This document shows, piece by piece, positions 1 through 8,581 of a DNA stretch of 60,970 nucleotides; the first letter of the stretch is position 1, and every line of letters begins with the position of its first letter. The notes beneath the pieces are model-generated. The model was not told the DNA's origin. It was given only the letters and a program-made list of their open reading frames with translations, and ran no database searches. The position numbers and the translations under genes are program-made. This stretch comes from JBAZKV01 sp964443545 (GTDB lineage: Bacteria > Margulisbacteria > WOR-1 > JAKLHX01 > JBAZKV01), in the NCBI GenBank assembly GCA_964443545.1, contig CAYUCV010000002.1:1-60970 (forward strand), written 5' to 3'.

Positions 1-1322
1 CCAGCCTCGGACGAGCCTCCCGCCAAAAGGACTTTACCGTTGGAAAGAAGCGTGGCTGTTGAATAATATCTTTCGGTCCCAAGATTGCGGACCGTGCTCC
101 AGTTGCCCGTTCCAGGATTGTACAGTTCGGAATTCTTGTTGTAATTGCGATCGTTATACAGCCCGCCTACAGCAATAACGTTTCCGGTATTAAGAAGCAC
201 AAGCCCGTGAATGGCCCTTGGAGTGCTCATAGAACCGGTAGCCGTCCAGGTCCCGCTTGAAGGGTCATACACTTCACAGGAAGCCAGATACCCCGACATA
301 AAAAGAAAGCCGCCTGAAACAAGGACTTTGCCGGTCGGAAGGAGTACAGCAGAGTGATACGCTCTGGACCTTACCATGTTCCCAGTAGAGCTCCAGGTCC
401 CGGTTGAGGGATCAAACAGCTCACAGGTGTTAAGGTAATCGGCTTCGGCCACGGCATTGTTCTTAAAACCGCCCGCTACAAGCACTTTACCGTTTGGCAG
501 CAGGGTCGCCGTGGCGTAAACCCTGTTGGTGCTCATGCTGGCGGAGCTTCTCCAGACCGGGTCTATAAGGACAGGAAATGTAAGGCCTTTTTTATCAAAG
601 GCTATTTCGACAAAAGCCTTGCCGCGCCCTGTTTTCTTGAGGAGATATTTTCCTTCAATTCTTTTTCCTTTTGAGTCAAATATGACGGGCCTCGATAGTT
701 CCATACCGCCTATGCGCAGATCTCCTTCGCCCGACAGCTCTATGGCTCCGTTCGTAATTTCTATCTCATTGATTATCTTTTGCCCTTTGTCCTTCCAGAT
801 AACGAACATTTCTTCCAGCCCGCCCGGAAGCGGCATGTAGACAGCATCTGTTTCGGGCAGAACATTCTTATAGCAGGCTTTGCCTTCATGCAGAACGGCC
901 TTTGACTTTCTGTTAGAATTTTGGAGTTTGACTGAGATCTTTTCTTTGTTAGTCTTTATCAAATAGCCTTTGGAGTGGTCCCTGCCAAGAACATACTCGA
1001 CAGAACCCCCTTCTGTTTTGCCGCTCCGCTTGGCCAGCGCCTCAAGCGCCTGCTTTTCTTCTGACTTAAGCGCCTCATAGGCTTCCGGCCGCGCTCCACC
1101 GACAGAATACCTGAACTTGCCGCCATGCTCCTCTATCCCGACGGGGATCGGCGCCTCGAACTTGGATGTTATTTGTGGAAACGAAAAAGCCTCTGTTATG
1201 CGGTTCAAAACCGTCTTGTTGCCGGGGATGTTTTTTTGAGACGCTAGTGAAGAAGAAAACAGTGATAACAATATCACCAACGCCAGAATGAGCGTATTCC
1301 GGATACCAAAAATACTTTTCAA
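1..1322 (-). CDS. exported kelch-repeat protein (3' end outside window)
   Basis: The minus strand is open from a TTG codon at 1322 to the window edge, about 440 codons with no stop. The TTG follows AGGAGA at good spacing. The N-terminus is a signal peptide: a short basic start (KSIFGIRN), a hydrophobic core (LILALVILLSLF), then SSSLAS. A mostly beta-rich region of about 230 residues follows. From about residue 260 there are at least four kelch-like motifs, each reading roughly L-x-N/T-G-K-V-L-x-x-G-G and spaced about 50 residues apart. This predicts a beta-propeller. The protein is probably secreted or cell-surface; substrate and partner are unknown. It lies 101 bp downstream of aspS and may have its own promoter. 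The C-terminus and total length cannot be seen. Confidence 0.8.
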   Translation of the reverse strand, partial: MKSIFGIRNTLILALVILLSLFSSSLASQKNIPGNKTVLNRITEAFSFPQITSKFEAPIPVGIEEHGGKFRYSVGGARPEAYEALKSEEKQALEALAKRSGKTEGGSVEYVLGRDHSKGYLIKTNKEKISVKLQNSNRKSKAVLHEGKACYKNVLPETDAVYMPLPGGLEEMFVIWKDKGQKIINEIEITNGAIELSGEGDLRIGGMELSRPVIFDSKGKRIEGKYLLKKTGRGKAFVEIAFDKKGLTFPVLIDPVWRSSASMSTNRVYATATLLPNGKVLVAGGFKNNAVAEADYLNTCELFDPSTGTWSSTGNMVRSRAYHSAVLLPTGKVLVSGGFLFMSGYLASCEVYDPSSGTWTATGSMSTPRAIHGLVLLNTGNVIAVGGLYNDRNYNKNSELYNPGTGNWSTVRNLGTERYYSTATLLSNGKVLLAGGSSEA

Positions 1323-1351
1323 GAGATCTCCTAGATGTCTATTGACCAGTG

Positions 1352-1357
1352 ATTATA
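1352..1357 (-). promoter_or_regulatory. possible -10 box for the kelch gene
   Basis: The minus strand reads TATAAT here, 29 nt before the TTG start, leaving room for a short leader with the AGGAGA ribosome site. No -35 at normal spacing is convincing: TTGATA is only 12 nt upstream and TTTACA is 22 nt upstream. Confidence 0.35.
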
Positions 1358-1423
1358 TACTAGTTTATATATCAAGGATTGTAAAGGGGGTTTTATTTAC
1401 TGTAAGCCAATGAACCGGAGGGC

Positions 1424-3202
1424 TCAGACGCTCTTTATGTGAAGTTCCTTTAGCTGCTTGGGATCGACCCCGGACGGCGCCTCTGTAAGCGGGCAATAGG
1501 CGGACTGGGTCTTGGGGAAGGCTATAACATCCCTTATCGATTCGGCCCCGGCCAGCATCATTATGAACCTGTCAACACCCAGAGCAATGCCTCCGTGCGG
1601 AGGCGTGCCGTATTCGAGCGCGTCAAGAAAATACCCGAACCTTGCCCTGGTTTCTTCTTCCGATATCCCCAAAAGACGGAAGATCTTGTGCTGGATATCG
1701 CTCCTGTGTATCCTGATGCTGCCGCCTCCAAGCTCTGTCCCGTTAAGCACCAGATCATAGGCTTTTGCTTTTATGTCTGCAGGACCGGTCTTGAACCTTT
1801 CTTCTATACTGTCAAGGTCGCCCTCGGGACTGGTGAACGGATGATGCCGCGAAGCCCATCTTTTTTCGGTCTCGCTGTATTCAAGCAGCGGAAAATCAAC
1901 TATCCATAAGAAATTAAATTTGTTCCTGTCGATAAGCCCCAGCTTCTTACCTAAAGACAGCCTCATCGAACTCAGGACGCTTGAAACATTATGGAAAGAA
2001 TCTGCCCCGAATATCACAAGGTCCCCTTCTTTGGCCTGCGCCTTGCCAAGAATACCCTTCAGCTCTTCAGCACTCAAGAACTTGACAATAGGGCCTTTTG
2101 CTCCGTCAGCCCCAACAGTGATCCAGGCCAGTCCTTTGGCCCCGCAGGTCTTTGCTTCTTCCTCAAGGGAGTCCAGCTCGCTGCGGCTAAAAGACGCCGC
2201 CCCTTTAACATTTATGCATTTGACCACCCCGCCGTTCTTTACCGCGCCGGAAAAGACTTTGAAACCGCAATCTTTAACTATCTCGGTAAGGTCTACCAGT
2301 TCCAGCCCGAACCTGGTATCCGGCCTGTCGTTGCCGAACCGTGCCATGGACTCGTCATAGGACATTCTTTCTATTGGAAGTATGAGGTCCGGGGCCGCAA
2401 GCCCGGCCGCTTTTAGCGAACTAAATACCTTTGATAGCATTCCCTCAATAAGAACGATGATATCATCAACCGTCACAAAGGACATTTCCAGGTCTATCTG
2501 GGTAAATTCAGGCTGCCTGTCGGCCCTTAGGTCTTCGTCGCGGAAACATCTGGCTATCTGATAGTACTTTTCCAGCCCGGACATCATCAGCACCTGCTTG
2601 TAGAGCTGAGGGGACTGGGGAAGAGCGTAAAACTGACCCGGATTTACCCTGGAAGGGACCAGGTAATCCCTGGCGCCCTCGGGTGTGCTCTTGCCCAGGA
2701 AAGGGGTCTCTATCTCCAGAAAACCGTTCTCGTCAAGATAGTCCGAAGCCGCTTTAAGCACTTTGTGGCGAAGAACAAGATTGTCTTTCATAAAGTCTTT
2801 GCGCAAGTCAAGATACCTGTATTTAAGCCTTGTGTTCTCGTCCACATGCTGGGTAGGATCGGCTATTTCAAAGGCCGGCGTTTTTGCCGTGTTCAATATC
2901 TCTATCGCGGACGGCTCTATCTCTACCTCGCCGGTGGGGATGTTCTTATTGACGCTCTCAGGAGCTCTGGCCACGACTTTTCCGGTGACGCAGACAACAT
3001 ATTCGCTGCGGAGTTTTTCGGCAATAGAATGAGTGGCAGGGTCTTTGCTGTCCGAAACTACCTGTACAAGCCCCGATCTGTCCCTCAGGTCTATGAAGAT
3101 AAGGTTGCCATGGTCCCTTCTCCTGTGGACCCAGCCGCAGACCGAAACTTCTTTTCCGATCTGGGCTTTGCTCATACTTCCGCAGCCGTGGGTTCTTTTC
3201 AT
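1424..3202 (-). CDS. aspS: aspartyl-tRNA synthetase
   Basis: Class IIb synthetase that charges tRNA with aspartate in the cytoplasm; 592 aa is the usual bacterial length. The N-terminal OB-fold anticodon domain covers about residues 1-110 (CGWVHRRRDHG motif). The catalytic domain carries motif 2 (FRDEDLRADRQPEFTQID) and motif 3 (GIALGVDRFIMMLAG). The bacterial GAD insertion domain lies between them, about residues 285-430. The start overlaps the hisS stop by 4 nt (ATGA), so the two are translationally coupled; a second Met lies eight codons in (MSKAQIG). It is the last gene of purM-hisS-aspS. Whether it also aspartylates tRNA-Asn cannot be told from this window. Confidence 0.97.
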   Translation of the reverse strand: MKRTHGCGSMSKAQIGKEVSVCGWVHRRRDHGNLIFIDLRDRSGLVQVVSDSKDPATHSIAEKLRSEYVVCVTGKVVARAPESVNKNIPTGEVEIEPSAIEILNTAKTPAFEIADPTQHVDENTRLKYRYLDLRKDFMKDNLVLRHKVLKAASDYLDENGFLEIETPFLGKSTPEGARDYLVPSRVNPGQFYALPQSPQLYKQVLMMSGLEKYYQIARCFRDEDLRADRQPEFTQIDLEMSFVTVDDIIVLIEGMLSKVFSSLKAAGLAAPDLILPIERMSYDESMARFGNDRPDTRFGLELVDLTEIVKDCGFKVFSGAVKNGGVVKCINVKGAASFSRSELDSLEEEAKTCGAKGLAWITVGADGAKGPIVKFLSAEELKGILGKAQAKEGDLVIFGADSFHNVSSVLSSMRLSLGKKLGLIDRNKFNFLWIVDFPLLEYSETEKRWASRHHPFTSPEGDLDSIEERFKTGPADIKAKAYDLVLNGTELGGGSIRIHRSDIQHKIFRLLGISEEETRARFGYFLDALEYGTPPHGGIALGVDRFIMMLAGAESIRDVIAFPKTQSAYCPLTEAPSGVDPKQLKELHIKSV

Positions 3203-4449
3203 TTTATTTCTTCGATGATCCTTTCAAAAGCAATTTCTTTCTGCTGTCCGGTCTTCATGTCTTTCACAAGAGCGGCATTTTTTGCCACCTCATCGTCCCC
3301 TATTATAACCGTGAAGTCTGCATCCAATAATGAAGCTGCTTTTAGACAGGATTTTAGGCTTTTTCCGGTATATTCCATGTCAGCCTTTACTCCTGCGTTC
3401 CTTATGCTGTTCAATATTATAAAAGCTTCTTTTTGCGCCTTTTCTCCAAGCGCGGCCACATAAACAAATTTGCTTCCGGGACCTTTGCCTGACGGCTTTT
3501 GCGCGTTCATCAGCATGACCAGTCTTTCAAGCCCGATGGCAAAGCCTACGGCAGGAAGTTTTGGTCCGCCAAGCTCCTCAACAAGGCCATCATATCTTCC
3601 GCCTCCGCAAAGAGCGCTCTGGCTGCCAAGCTGGCTTGAAACTATCTCAAAGGTCGTCCCCGTATAATAATCCAGTCCGCGCACCAGTTTGTTGTTAAGG
3701 CGCGTCCTGATATTCATCGCAGCAAGCAAACCGGAAACGCTTTCAAAATGTTTTTTGCACTCCGGGCACAGAGAATCCGATAAAGACGGGGCCTTTGACA
3801 TCACTGCGCTGCATTTTTCTTTTTTGCAGTCAAGGACGCGCAGCGGATTTGAGACATATCGGGCATTGCAGTCTTCACAAAGGTCCCCCAGCTTTTCTTT
3901 TAAAAAAGCTCTAAGCGTTTTTATATAGGAGGGCCTGCATGAAGCGCAGCCCACGCTGTTTAGTTCTACTTCCAGCCCTTTGATGCCCAGCTCTTCAAAA
4001 AGCTTGATCCCCAGAAGTATGATCTCCGCATCCAGCACGGGTGAATTTGAACCTATGGCTTCCACCCCGGCCTGATTGAACTGTCTAAGACGCCCGGCTT
4101 GAGGACGCTCATAACGGAACATGGCGCCCATATAATAAAGTTTTGCGAGTTTGTCGCTGCCGATCAGATTATTTTCGATCGCAGCTCTTACTACCGGGGC
4201 GGTCTCCTCAGGTCTTAGAGTAACTGATCTGTCCCCTTTGTCGGTAAAGGTATACATTTCTTTTGAAACTATATCAGTTAAATCTCCGATACTTCTGGAA
4301 AATAGTTCCGTTTTTTCAAGCAGCGGGGTCCGTATTTCGCTGTACCCGAATCTTTGGAAGACCCCGTGAACGGAAGCCTCTATGTTTTGCCAGACCGGGG
4401 TCTCGTCCGGAAGGATGTCGTTCATGCCGCGCAGACTTTGATACTTCAC
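3199..4449 (-). CDS. hisS: histidyl-tRNA synthetase
   Basis: Class IIa synthetase charging tRNA-His; 416 aa, full length. Visible family signatures are the N-terminal RGMNDILP, motif 2 (MFRYERPQ), the HisRS-specific RQFNQAGVEAIG, the histidine-binding LVRGLDYYTGTTFE and motif 3 (AVGFAIGLERL). A C-terminal Rossmann-like anticodon domain starts near residue 325. The cysteine-rich stretch around residues 185-235 (CRPSY, CEDC, CKKEKC, CPECKKH) looks like an insertion-domain metal site. It overlaps purM and aspS by 4 nt each, so the three genes form a tight operon. Confidence 0.97.
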   Translation of the reverse strand: MKYQSLRGMNDILPDETPVWQNIEASVHGVFQRFGYSEIRTPLLEKTELFSRSIGDLTDIVSKEMYTFTDKGDRSVTLRPEETAPVVRAAIENNLIGSDKLAKLYYMGAMFRYERPQAGRLRQFNQAGVEAIGSNSPVLDAEIILLGIKLFEELGIKGLEVELNSVGCASCRPSYIKTLRAFLKEKLGDLCEDCNARYVSNPLRVLDCKKEKCSAVMSKAPSLSDSLCPECKKHFESVSGLLAAMNIRTRLNNKLVRGLDYYTGTTFEIVSSQLGSQSALCGGGRYDGLVEELGGPKLPAVGFAIGLERLVMLMNAQKPSGKGPGSKFVYVAALGEKAQKEAFIILNSIRNAGVKADMEYTGKSLKSCLKAASLLDADFTVIIGDDEVAKNAALVKDMKTGQQKEIAFERIIEEIK

Positions 4450-5468
4450 TTGATGATGACCTTCTTTTCGCCCTGCTCGATGCTACCTATGACAAAAGGC
4501 TTTTCTCCCAGAAAGCGCAGTTTTTCCAGCACCGCTTTTTCATCCTTTTCCCTGACAGAAAACACCATTCCGACCCCCATATTAAAGACATTGTACATTT
4601 CTCCCCTCTTGATCTCGCCCTTTTCTTCTATGAGTTTGAATATCTTGGGGACTGTCCAGGATGAAGCGTCTATCCTGGCGCAAAGCCCGTCCTTGAGCAG
4701 CCTTCCCACATTTTCGGGAAGCCCTCCGCCGGTTATATGCGCAACGGCTGATACATCAAAGCTGTTAAGAACCTCCAGAGCGGTTTTTACATATATCTTT
4801 GTCGGGACAAGGAGCTCTTCTCCAATAGAACGGTCAAAGCCTTCTATCCTGGATTCGACATTGTAGCCTGCCATTTCAAAAACGACCTTTCTGGCAAGAC
4901 TGAAACCGTTGCTGTGGAGCCCGGATGAGGGAAGAGCTATAAGTCTGTCGCCCTTTGAAACACTGGAGCCGTCAACGATCTTTGACTTTTCAACGATCCC
5001 CACGCAGAAGCCGGCAATATCATATTCGTTCTTGCCGTACAGGTCGCTCATTTCGGCAGTTTCTCCGCCTATAAGTGCGCAGCCGCCCTGCCGGCAGCCC
5101 TCCGCGATGCCGGAAAGTATTTGTTCCACCACATCGGGCACCACTTTGTTGAGCGCCAGATAATCAAGAAAGAAAAGGGGTTTTGCTCCGCAGCAGACCA
5201 CATCGTTGACCGACATGGCCACCGCGTCTATCCCGATGGTATCGTGCCTGTCGGCCATAAAAGCTATCTTAAGCTTGGTACCAACACCGTCCGTTCCCGA
5301 CACCAGGACCGGCTCTTTATAATCGTTCTTTGCTATTTCAAAGAAAGCGCCAAAATGGCCTATGCCTCCCAGAACGCCTTTTACCTTTGTGGAGGCGGCC
5401 AGTTTTTTGACCCTGTCCACGACTTCATAGCCCGCCTTTATATCTACCCCGCTCTCTTTATAATCCAT
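4446..5468 (-). CDS. purM: phosphoribosylformylglycinamidine cyclo-ligase (AIR synthase)
   Basis: Catalyses ATP-dependent closure of FGAM to AIR in purine synthesis. The 340 aa match the family length. AIR-synthase signatures are GGIGHFGAFFE, VSGTDGVGTKLKIA, the metal/ATP region around GIDAVAMSVNDVVCCGAKP, and the C-terminal GGLPENVGRLL. The start follows a strong GGGGAGG ribosome site. It is the first gene of a purM-hisS-aspS operon, read from an extended -10 box 28 nt upstream. Other purine genes (purN, purH) lie about 40 kb away in the same window, so the pathway is scattered. Confidence 0.97.
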   Translation of the reverse strand: MDYKESGVDIKAGYEVVDRVKKLAASTKVKGVLGGIGHFGAFFEIAKNDYKEPVLVSGTDGVGTKLKIAFMADRHDTIGIDAVAMSVNDVVCCGAKPLFFLDYLALNKVVPDVVEQILSGIAEGCRQGGCALIGGETAEMSDLYGKNEYDIAGFCVGIVEKSKIVDGSSVSKGDRLIALPSSGLHSNGFSLARKVVFEMAGYNVESRIEGFDRSIGEELLVPTKIYVKTALEVLNSFDVSAVAHITGGGLPENVGRLLKDGLCARIDASSWTVPKIFKLIEEKGEIKRGEMYNVFNMGVGMVFSVREKDEKAVLEKLRFLGEKPFVIGSIEQGEKKVIIK

Positions 5469-5496
5469 CGGCCTCCCCTATCCTTAAGATAATCGT

Positions 5497-5505
5497 ATTA
5501 TATCA
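5497..5505 (-). promoter_or_regulatory. extended -10 promoter for purM-hisS-aspS
   Basis: The minus strand reads TGATATAAT, a perfect extended -10. The gap to the purM ATG is 28 nt and contains GGGGAGG, so this transcript has a conventional leader. It sits back to back with the trpD promoter. Confidence 0.65.
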
Positions 5506-5510
5506 AAATA

Positions 5511-5519
5511 TGCTATAAT
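5511..5519 (+). promoter_or_regulatory. extended -10 promoter for trpD, leaderless type
   Basis: TGCTATAAT ends 8 nt before the trpD ATG at 5528. The predicted transcription start falls on or within 2 nt of the start codon, and there is no Shine-Dalgarno. The 11-mer TATGCTATAAT recurs at rpmE and purN. Confidence 0.65.
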
Positions 5520-5527
5520 TTTTTGAA

Positions 5528-6544
5528 ATGATACAGGATTGCATAAAACTCCTCGCCGACGGCAAAGACCTTTCCGGGCAGCAGTCCCAGGCGTCAATGA
5601 ACGAGATAATGACAGGGGAAGCCACGCCTTCGCAGATAGCCGCGCTTATTACCGCGCTGAGGATAAAGGGGGAAACAGTAGAGGAGATCAGCGGGTTTGC
5701 CTCGGTGATGCGGCAACGGGCGGAAAAACTGGAACTAAAGTCCCCATACTATGTGGATACCTGCGGCACCGGAGGAGATGTATCCGGGACCTTTAACATC
5801 TCGACCGTTGCGGCATTCGTAGCTTCGGGGGCGGGAGTGATCATAGCAAAGCACGGCAACAGGGCCGTCTCGTCAAAATGCGGGAGCGCGGACCTGCTTG
5901 AATCTTTGGGGGTCAAAATAAACATTGACAATCAAAAAGTCGGCAAATGTATAGACGAGGTCGGCATCGGGTTCATCTTTGCGCCCTCTTTCCATAAGGC
6001 GATGAAGTTCGCCGCCCCCACAAGAAAAGAGATAGGCATCAGGACCGTTTTTAACATCCTTGGCCCGGTCAGCAATCCCGCAAACACCAAAGGCCAGTTG
6101 ATGGGAGTTTATGCCCCGCACTTAACATCCGTAATGGCGGAAGTTCTAAAAGACCAGGGCTGCGAAACAGCAATGGTGGTCTGCGGGCTTGACGGAATAG
6201 ACGAGATCTCGGTGTGTTCTCCAACCAAGGTCTCTCACCTTGAAGGCGGCATTATCAGGGACTATGAGATCAAGCCGGGCGATCTGGGCATCAAAACCGC
6301 CCAGAGGAGCAGCATAGCGGGCGGAACAAGCCAGGAAAATGCTAGAATTGCGCTTGACATACTGTCCGGCAGGGAAAAGGGAGCAAAAAGGGACATAGTC
6401 CTTTTGAATGCCGGAGCGGCAATAGCCGTCGGAAGAAAGGCAAAGGACCTTTTGGAAGGCCTGGACCTGGCAAAAGAGTCTATCGACTCGGGCAAAGCCA
6501 TGGACAGGCTGCAGGCCCTTAAAAAATTTACAAATGGCAATTAA
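5528..6544 (+). CDS. trpD: anthranilate phosphoribosyltransferase
   Basis: Joins PRPP to anthranilate in tryptophan synthesis. The 338 aa cover the whole family. The PRPP-binding loop VDTCGTGGDVSGTFNIST, AKHGNRAVSSKCGSADLLE, and RTVFNILGPVSNPA are all present. No other trp structural gene is adjacent; a TrpG/PabA-type glutaminase is 11 kb away. The start is the first ATG after an extended -10 box, so the mRNA is predicted to be leaderless. The last codons (…TNGN stop) contain the sequence ATGGCAATTAAC, which is repeated at the lptB start; see the element at 6701-6777. A 100-N assembly gap begins one base after the stop. Confidence 0.96.
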   Translation: MIQDCIKLLADGKDLSGQQSQASMNEIMTGEATPSQIAALITALRIKGETVEEISGFASVMRQRAEKLELKSPYYVDTCGTGGDVSGTFNISTVAAFVASGAGVIIAKHGNRAVSSKCGSADLLESLGVKINIDNQKVGKCIDEVGIGFIFAPSFHKAMKFAAPTRKEIGIRTVFNILGPVSNPANTKGQLMGVYAPHLTSVMAEVLKDQGCETAMVVCGLDGIDEISVCSPTKVSHLEGGIIRDYEIKPGDLGIKTAQRSSIAGGTSQENARIALDILSGREKGAKRDIVLLNAGAAIAVGRKAKDLLEGLDLAKESIDSGKAMDRLQALKKFTNGN

Positions 6545-6545
6545 C

Positions 6546-6645
6546 NNNNNNNNNNNNNNNNNNNNNNNNNNNNNNNNNNNNNNNNNNNNNNNNNNNNNNN
6601 NNNNNNNNNNNNNNNNNNNNNNNNNNNNNNNNNNNNNNNNNNNNN
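6546..6645. other. assembly gap (100 N) flanked by an identical 55-mer
   Basis: The 55 bases at 6491-6545 are repeated exactly at 6646-6700. A 55-base contig overlap is what a k=55 assembly leaves at a fork, so the gap probably contains no missing DNA. The second 55-mer is an artefact, not a second trpD end. Confidence 0.85.
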
Positions 6646-6700
6646 GGCAAAGCCATGGACAGGCTGCAGGCCCTTAAAAAATTTACAAATGGCAATTAAC

Positions 6701-6777
6701 CGTGTGAGCCCGACGCTAAAGCGCCGGCTCCTTGATAGGAAGAAACGGAGCCGAACCTTCAGGTTCGGGAATTAGAT
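6701..6777 (+). repeat. palindromic double-hairpin element, copy 1, with 12-bp target duplication
   Basis: The core at 6709-6769 (61 bp) has a left hairpin (CCGACGC TAAA GCGCCGG), a central stem pair CGGCTCC/GGAGCCG and a right hairpin (CCGAACCT TC AGGTTCGG). The whole 77-bp insert is bounded by ATGGCAATTAAC at 6689-6700 and 6778-6789. The left copy supplies the trpD stop and the right copy the lptB start. Related copies are at 19513, 52547 and 56470. Confidence 0.85.
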
Positions 6778-7500
6778 ATGGCAATTAACGCGGATAAACT
6801 GGTAAAGTCGTATTCGGGCCGCAGGGTCGTGGATGAGGTTTCCTTTGATGTGAAAAAGGGAGAGGTGGTGGGGCTTTTGGGCCCCAACGGGGCCGGCAAG
6901 ACCACGACTTTTTACATGGTAGTAGGCCTTGCCAGGCCGGACGGCGGCTCGGTCCGCCTCGGGGAACAGGACATCACCCATCTTCCCATGCACAAGCGAG
7001 CCCAGCTCGGCATGGGCTATCTTCCGCAGGAATCCTCCATTTTCAAGAAACTTACGGTTGAAGAGAACATAATAATGCTCTGGGAGGCCACGGGCTCACT
7101 TCATCCGGACCAGTACAAGAAAAAACTGGACGAAGTGCTTGAAGAACTTGGGGTTGACCACCTTAGAAAAAGCAGATGCTACCAGCTGTCGGGAGGAGAA
7201 ACAAGAAGGGTCGAGATCGCAAGGGCGCTAGCCCTTTCCCCGTCGTTCTTGCTGCTTGACGAGCCTTTTACGGGAATAGACCCTATAACGGTGTCCGACC
7301 TACAAAAAATAATCACCTATCTCAAGAACAAAGGGCTGGGGATACTCATCACCGACCACAATGTGAGAGAGACCCTTGCCATAACGGACAGGGCCTACAT
7401 AATACAAAAAGGCAGGATACTCGTTTCCGGGGAGTCGCAGTTCATCGCCAACGACGAAACTGCAAAGAAGACCTATCTGGGAGAAGAGTTTAAGCTGTGA
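6778..7500 (+). CDS. lptB: LPS export ABC transporter ATPase LptB
   Basis: Cytoplasmic ATPase that powers extraction of LPS from the inner membrane and its push along the Lpt bridge. The 240 aa carry Walker A (GPNGAGKTTT, about residues 35-44), a Q-loop typical of LptB (YLPQESSIFKKLTVEENI), the signature LSGGETRRVEIARALA, Walker B (FLLLDEPFTGIDP) and the switch region LITDHNVRET. It overlaps the permease gene by 4 nt. Its ATG lies directly after the palindromic element at 6701-6777. Without that element, trpD and lptB would overlap by 11 nt, the tight packing seen elsewhere here. No clear Shine-Dalgarno is visible. Confidence 0.96.
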   Translation: MAINADKLVKSYSGRRVVDEVSFDVKKGEVVGLLGPNGAGKTTTFYMVVGLARPDGGSVRLGEQDITHLPMHKRAQLGMGYLPQESSIFKKLTVEENIIMLWEATGSLHPDQYKKKLDEVLEELGVDHLRKSRCYQLSGGETRRVEIARALALSPSFLLLDEPFTGIDPITVSDLQKIITYLKNKGLGILITDHNVRETLAITDRAYIIQKGRILVSGESQFIANDETAKKTYLGEEFKL

Positions 7501-8579
7501 TCAAGATCATCGACCGCTACATCTCAAAAGAGATACTCGACCCGTTCCTCTTTGGCCTGGCCTCTTTTACCCTGATACTTTCTGCAAGCATGGTGATGTT
7601 CGAATTGGTAAGGGCGGTTGTCCTTATGGGAATGCCGCTGTCCGTTGCCGGAAGGTTGTTTTTATTCCGCCTGCCTTCGGTCATCGTTTATATCTTTCCC
7701 ATGGCCATGCTGCTTGCCTCGATACTCACTTTTGCCAGGCTGTCCTCGGACAAAGAGATAACCGCCTTTAAGGCCGCGGGAATAAGCCTGTACAGGGTGG
7801 TCCTGCCGGTCCTTGTTATAGGATTTCTTGTCAGCCTTCTTACCCTGGCCTTTTACGAAGTGGTGGTGCCCGAAGCCTCCAAGGCCACCAGCGACCTGAT
7901 GCTGGAGACCCAGCTGGCAAAGTCCCCAAAACTGCAGGAGAACGTTTTTCTTCCGGAAATAGAGAACGGGCAGTTAAGGAGAGTGTTCTACGCGAGAAAA
8001 CTGGAAGGACATCTGATGGAGGGAGTGATAATCCAGGAATTTTCGGACGGCAGACTGAGCCAGCTTATAAACGCAAAAACAGCCGAGTGGAAGGACGACA
8101 GCTGGATCTTTCGCGACGGCATAACTTATCTTTTGTCAGACAGCGGCGAATACAAACACCTGATCAGGTTTAATGAGCAGAACATTTTGATAAAGTACTC
8201 TCCTTCCGACTTTTCTTCCGGCGATAAAAAGCCCGACGAGCTGAATTATGCCTCGCTGAAAAAGTTCATCGCCCTCAAAAAAAGAATGGGCGTTAACACA
8301 ACCGACCTTGAGATCCAGTTGAACATGAAACTTGCCATCCCTTTTGCCTGCTTTGTTTTTACTCTGCTGGGAGCGCCGCTGGGTTTAAACCCCAACAGAA
8401 AGTCCTCGTCCATAGGGCTGGGCATAAGTGTTATAATCATTTTCGTCTACTATGTGATCATGTTCCTGGGAATGGCGGCCGGACAGCTCGAGCTTATATC
8501 GCCGGCTGTCGCGGCCTGGCTGCCCAATCTGATAACGGCCGGCCTGGGAGCCTGGATCCTTTATAAAGCTGGGCAATAA
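7497..8579 (+). CDS. LptF/LptG-family permease (YjgP/YjgQ)
   Basis: Inner-membrane permease of the LPS exporter. The 360 aa have the family layout: an N-terminal DRYISKEIL motif, three membrane spans in residues 10-130, a periplasmic beta-jellyroll domain of about 150 residues, then three C-terminal spans. The start is GTG, overlapping the lptB stop by 4 nt. Proteobacteria use an LptF-LptG heterodimer, but only one permease gene is present here. Either it works as a homodimer, as has been suggested for single-permease phyla, or the partner is elsewhere. I cannot say whether it is closer to LptF or LptG. Confidence 0.92.
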   Translation: MIKIIDRYISKEILDPFLFGLASFTLILSASMVMFELVRAVVLMGMPLSVAGRLFLFRLPSVIVYIFPMAMLLASILTFARLSSDKEITAFKAAGISLYRVVLPVLVIGFLVSLLTLAFYEVVVPEASKATSDLMLETQLAKSPKLQENVFLPEIENGQLRRVFYARKLEGHLMEGVIIQEFSDGRLSQLINAKTAEWKDDSWIFRDGITYLLSDSGEYKHLIRFNEQNILIKYSPSDFSSGDKKPDELNYASLKKFIALKKRMGVNTTDLEIQLNMKLAIPFACFVFTLLGAPLGLNPNRKSSSIGLGISVIIIFVYYVIMFLGMAAGQLELISPAVAAWLPNLITAGLGAWILYKAGQ

Positions 8580-8581
8580 CA

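Noticed and set aside
526..840. Plus-strand open frame of 104 codons
   Set aside because: It is the shadow of the kelch-repeat gene on the minus strand, which has a signal peptide and repeats.
6646..6700. Apparent second copy of the trpD 3' end
   Set aside because: Exact 55-base duplicate on the far side of an N run; an assembly overlap, not a real repeat.
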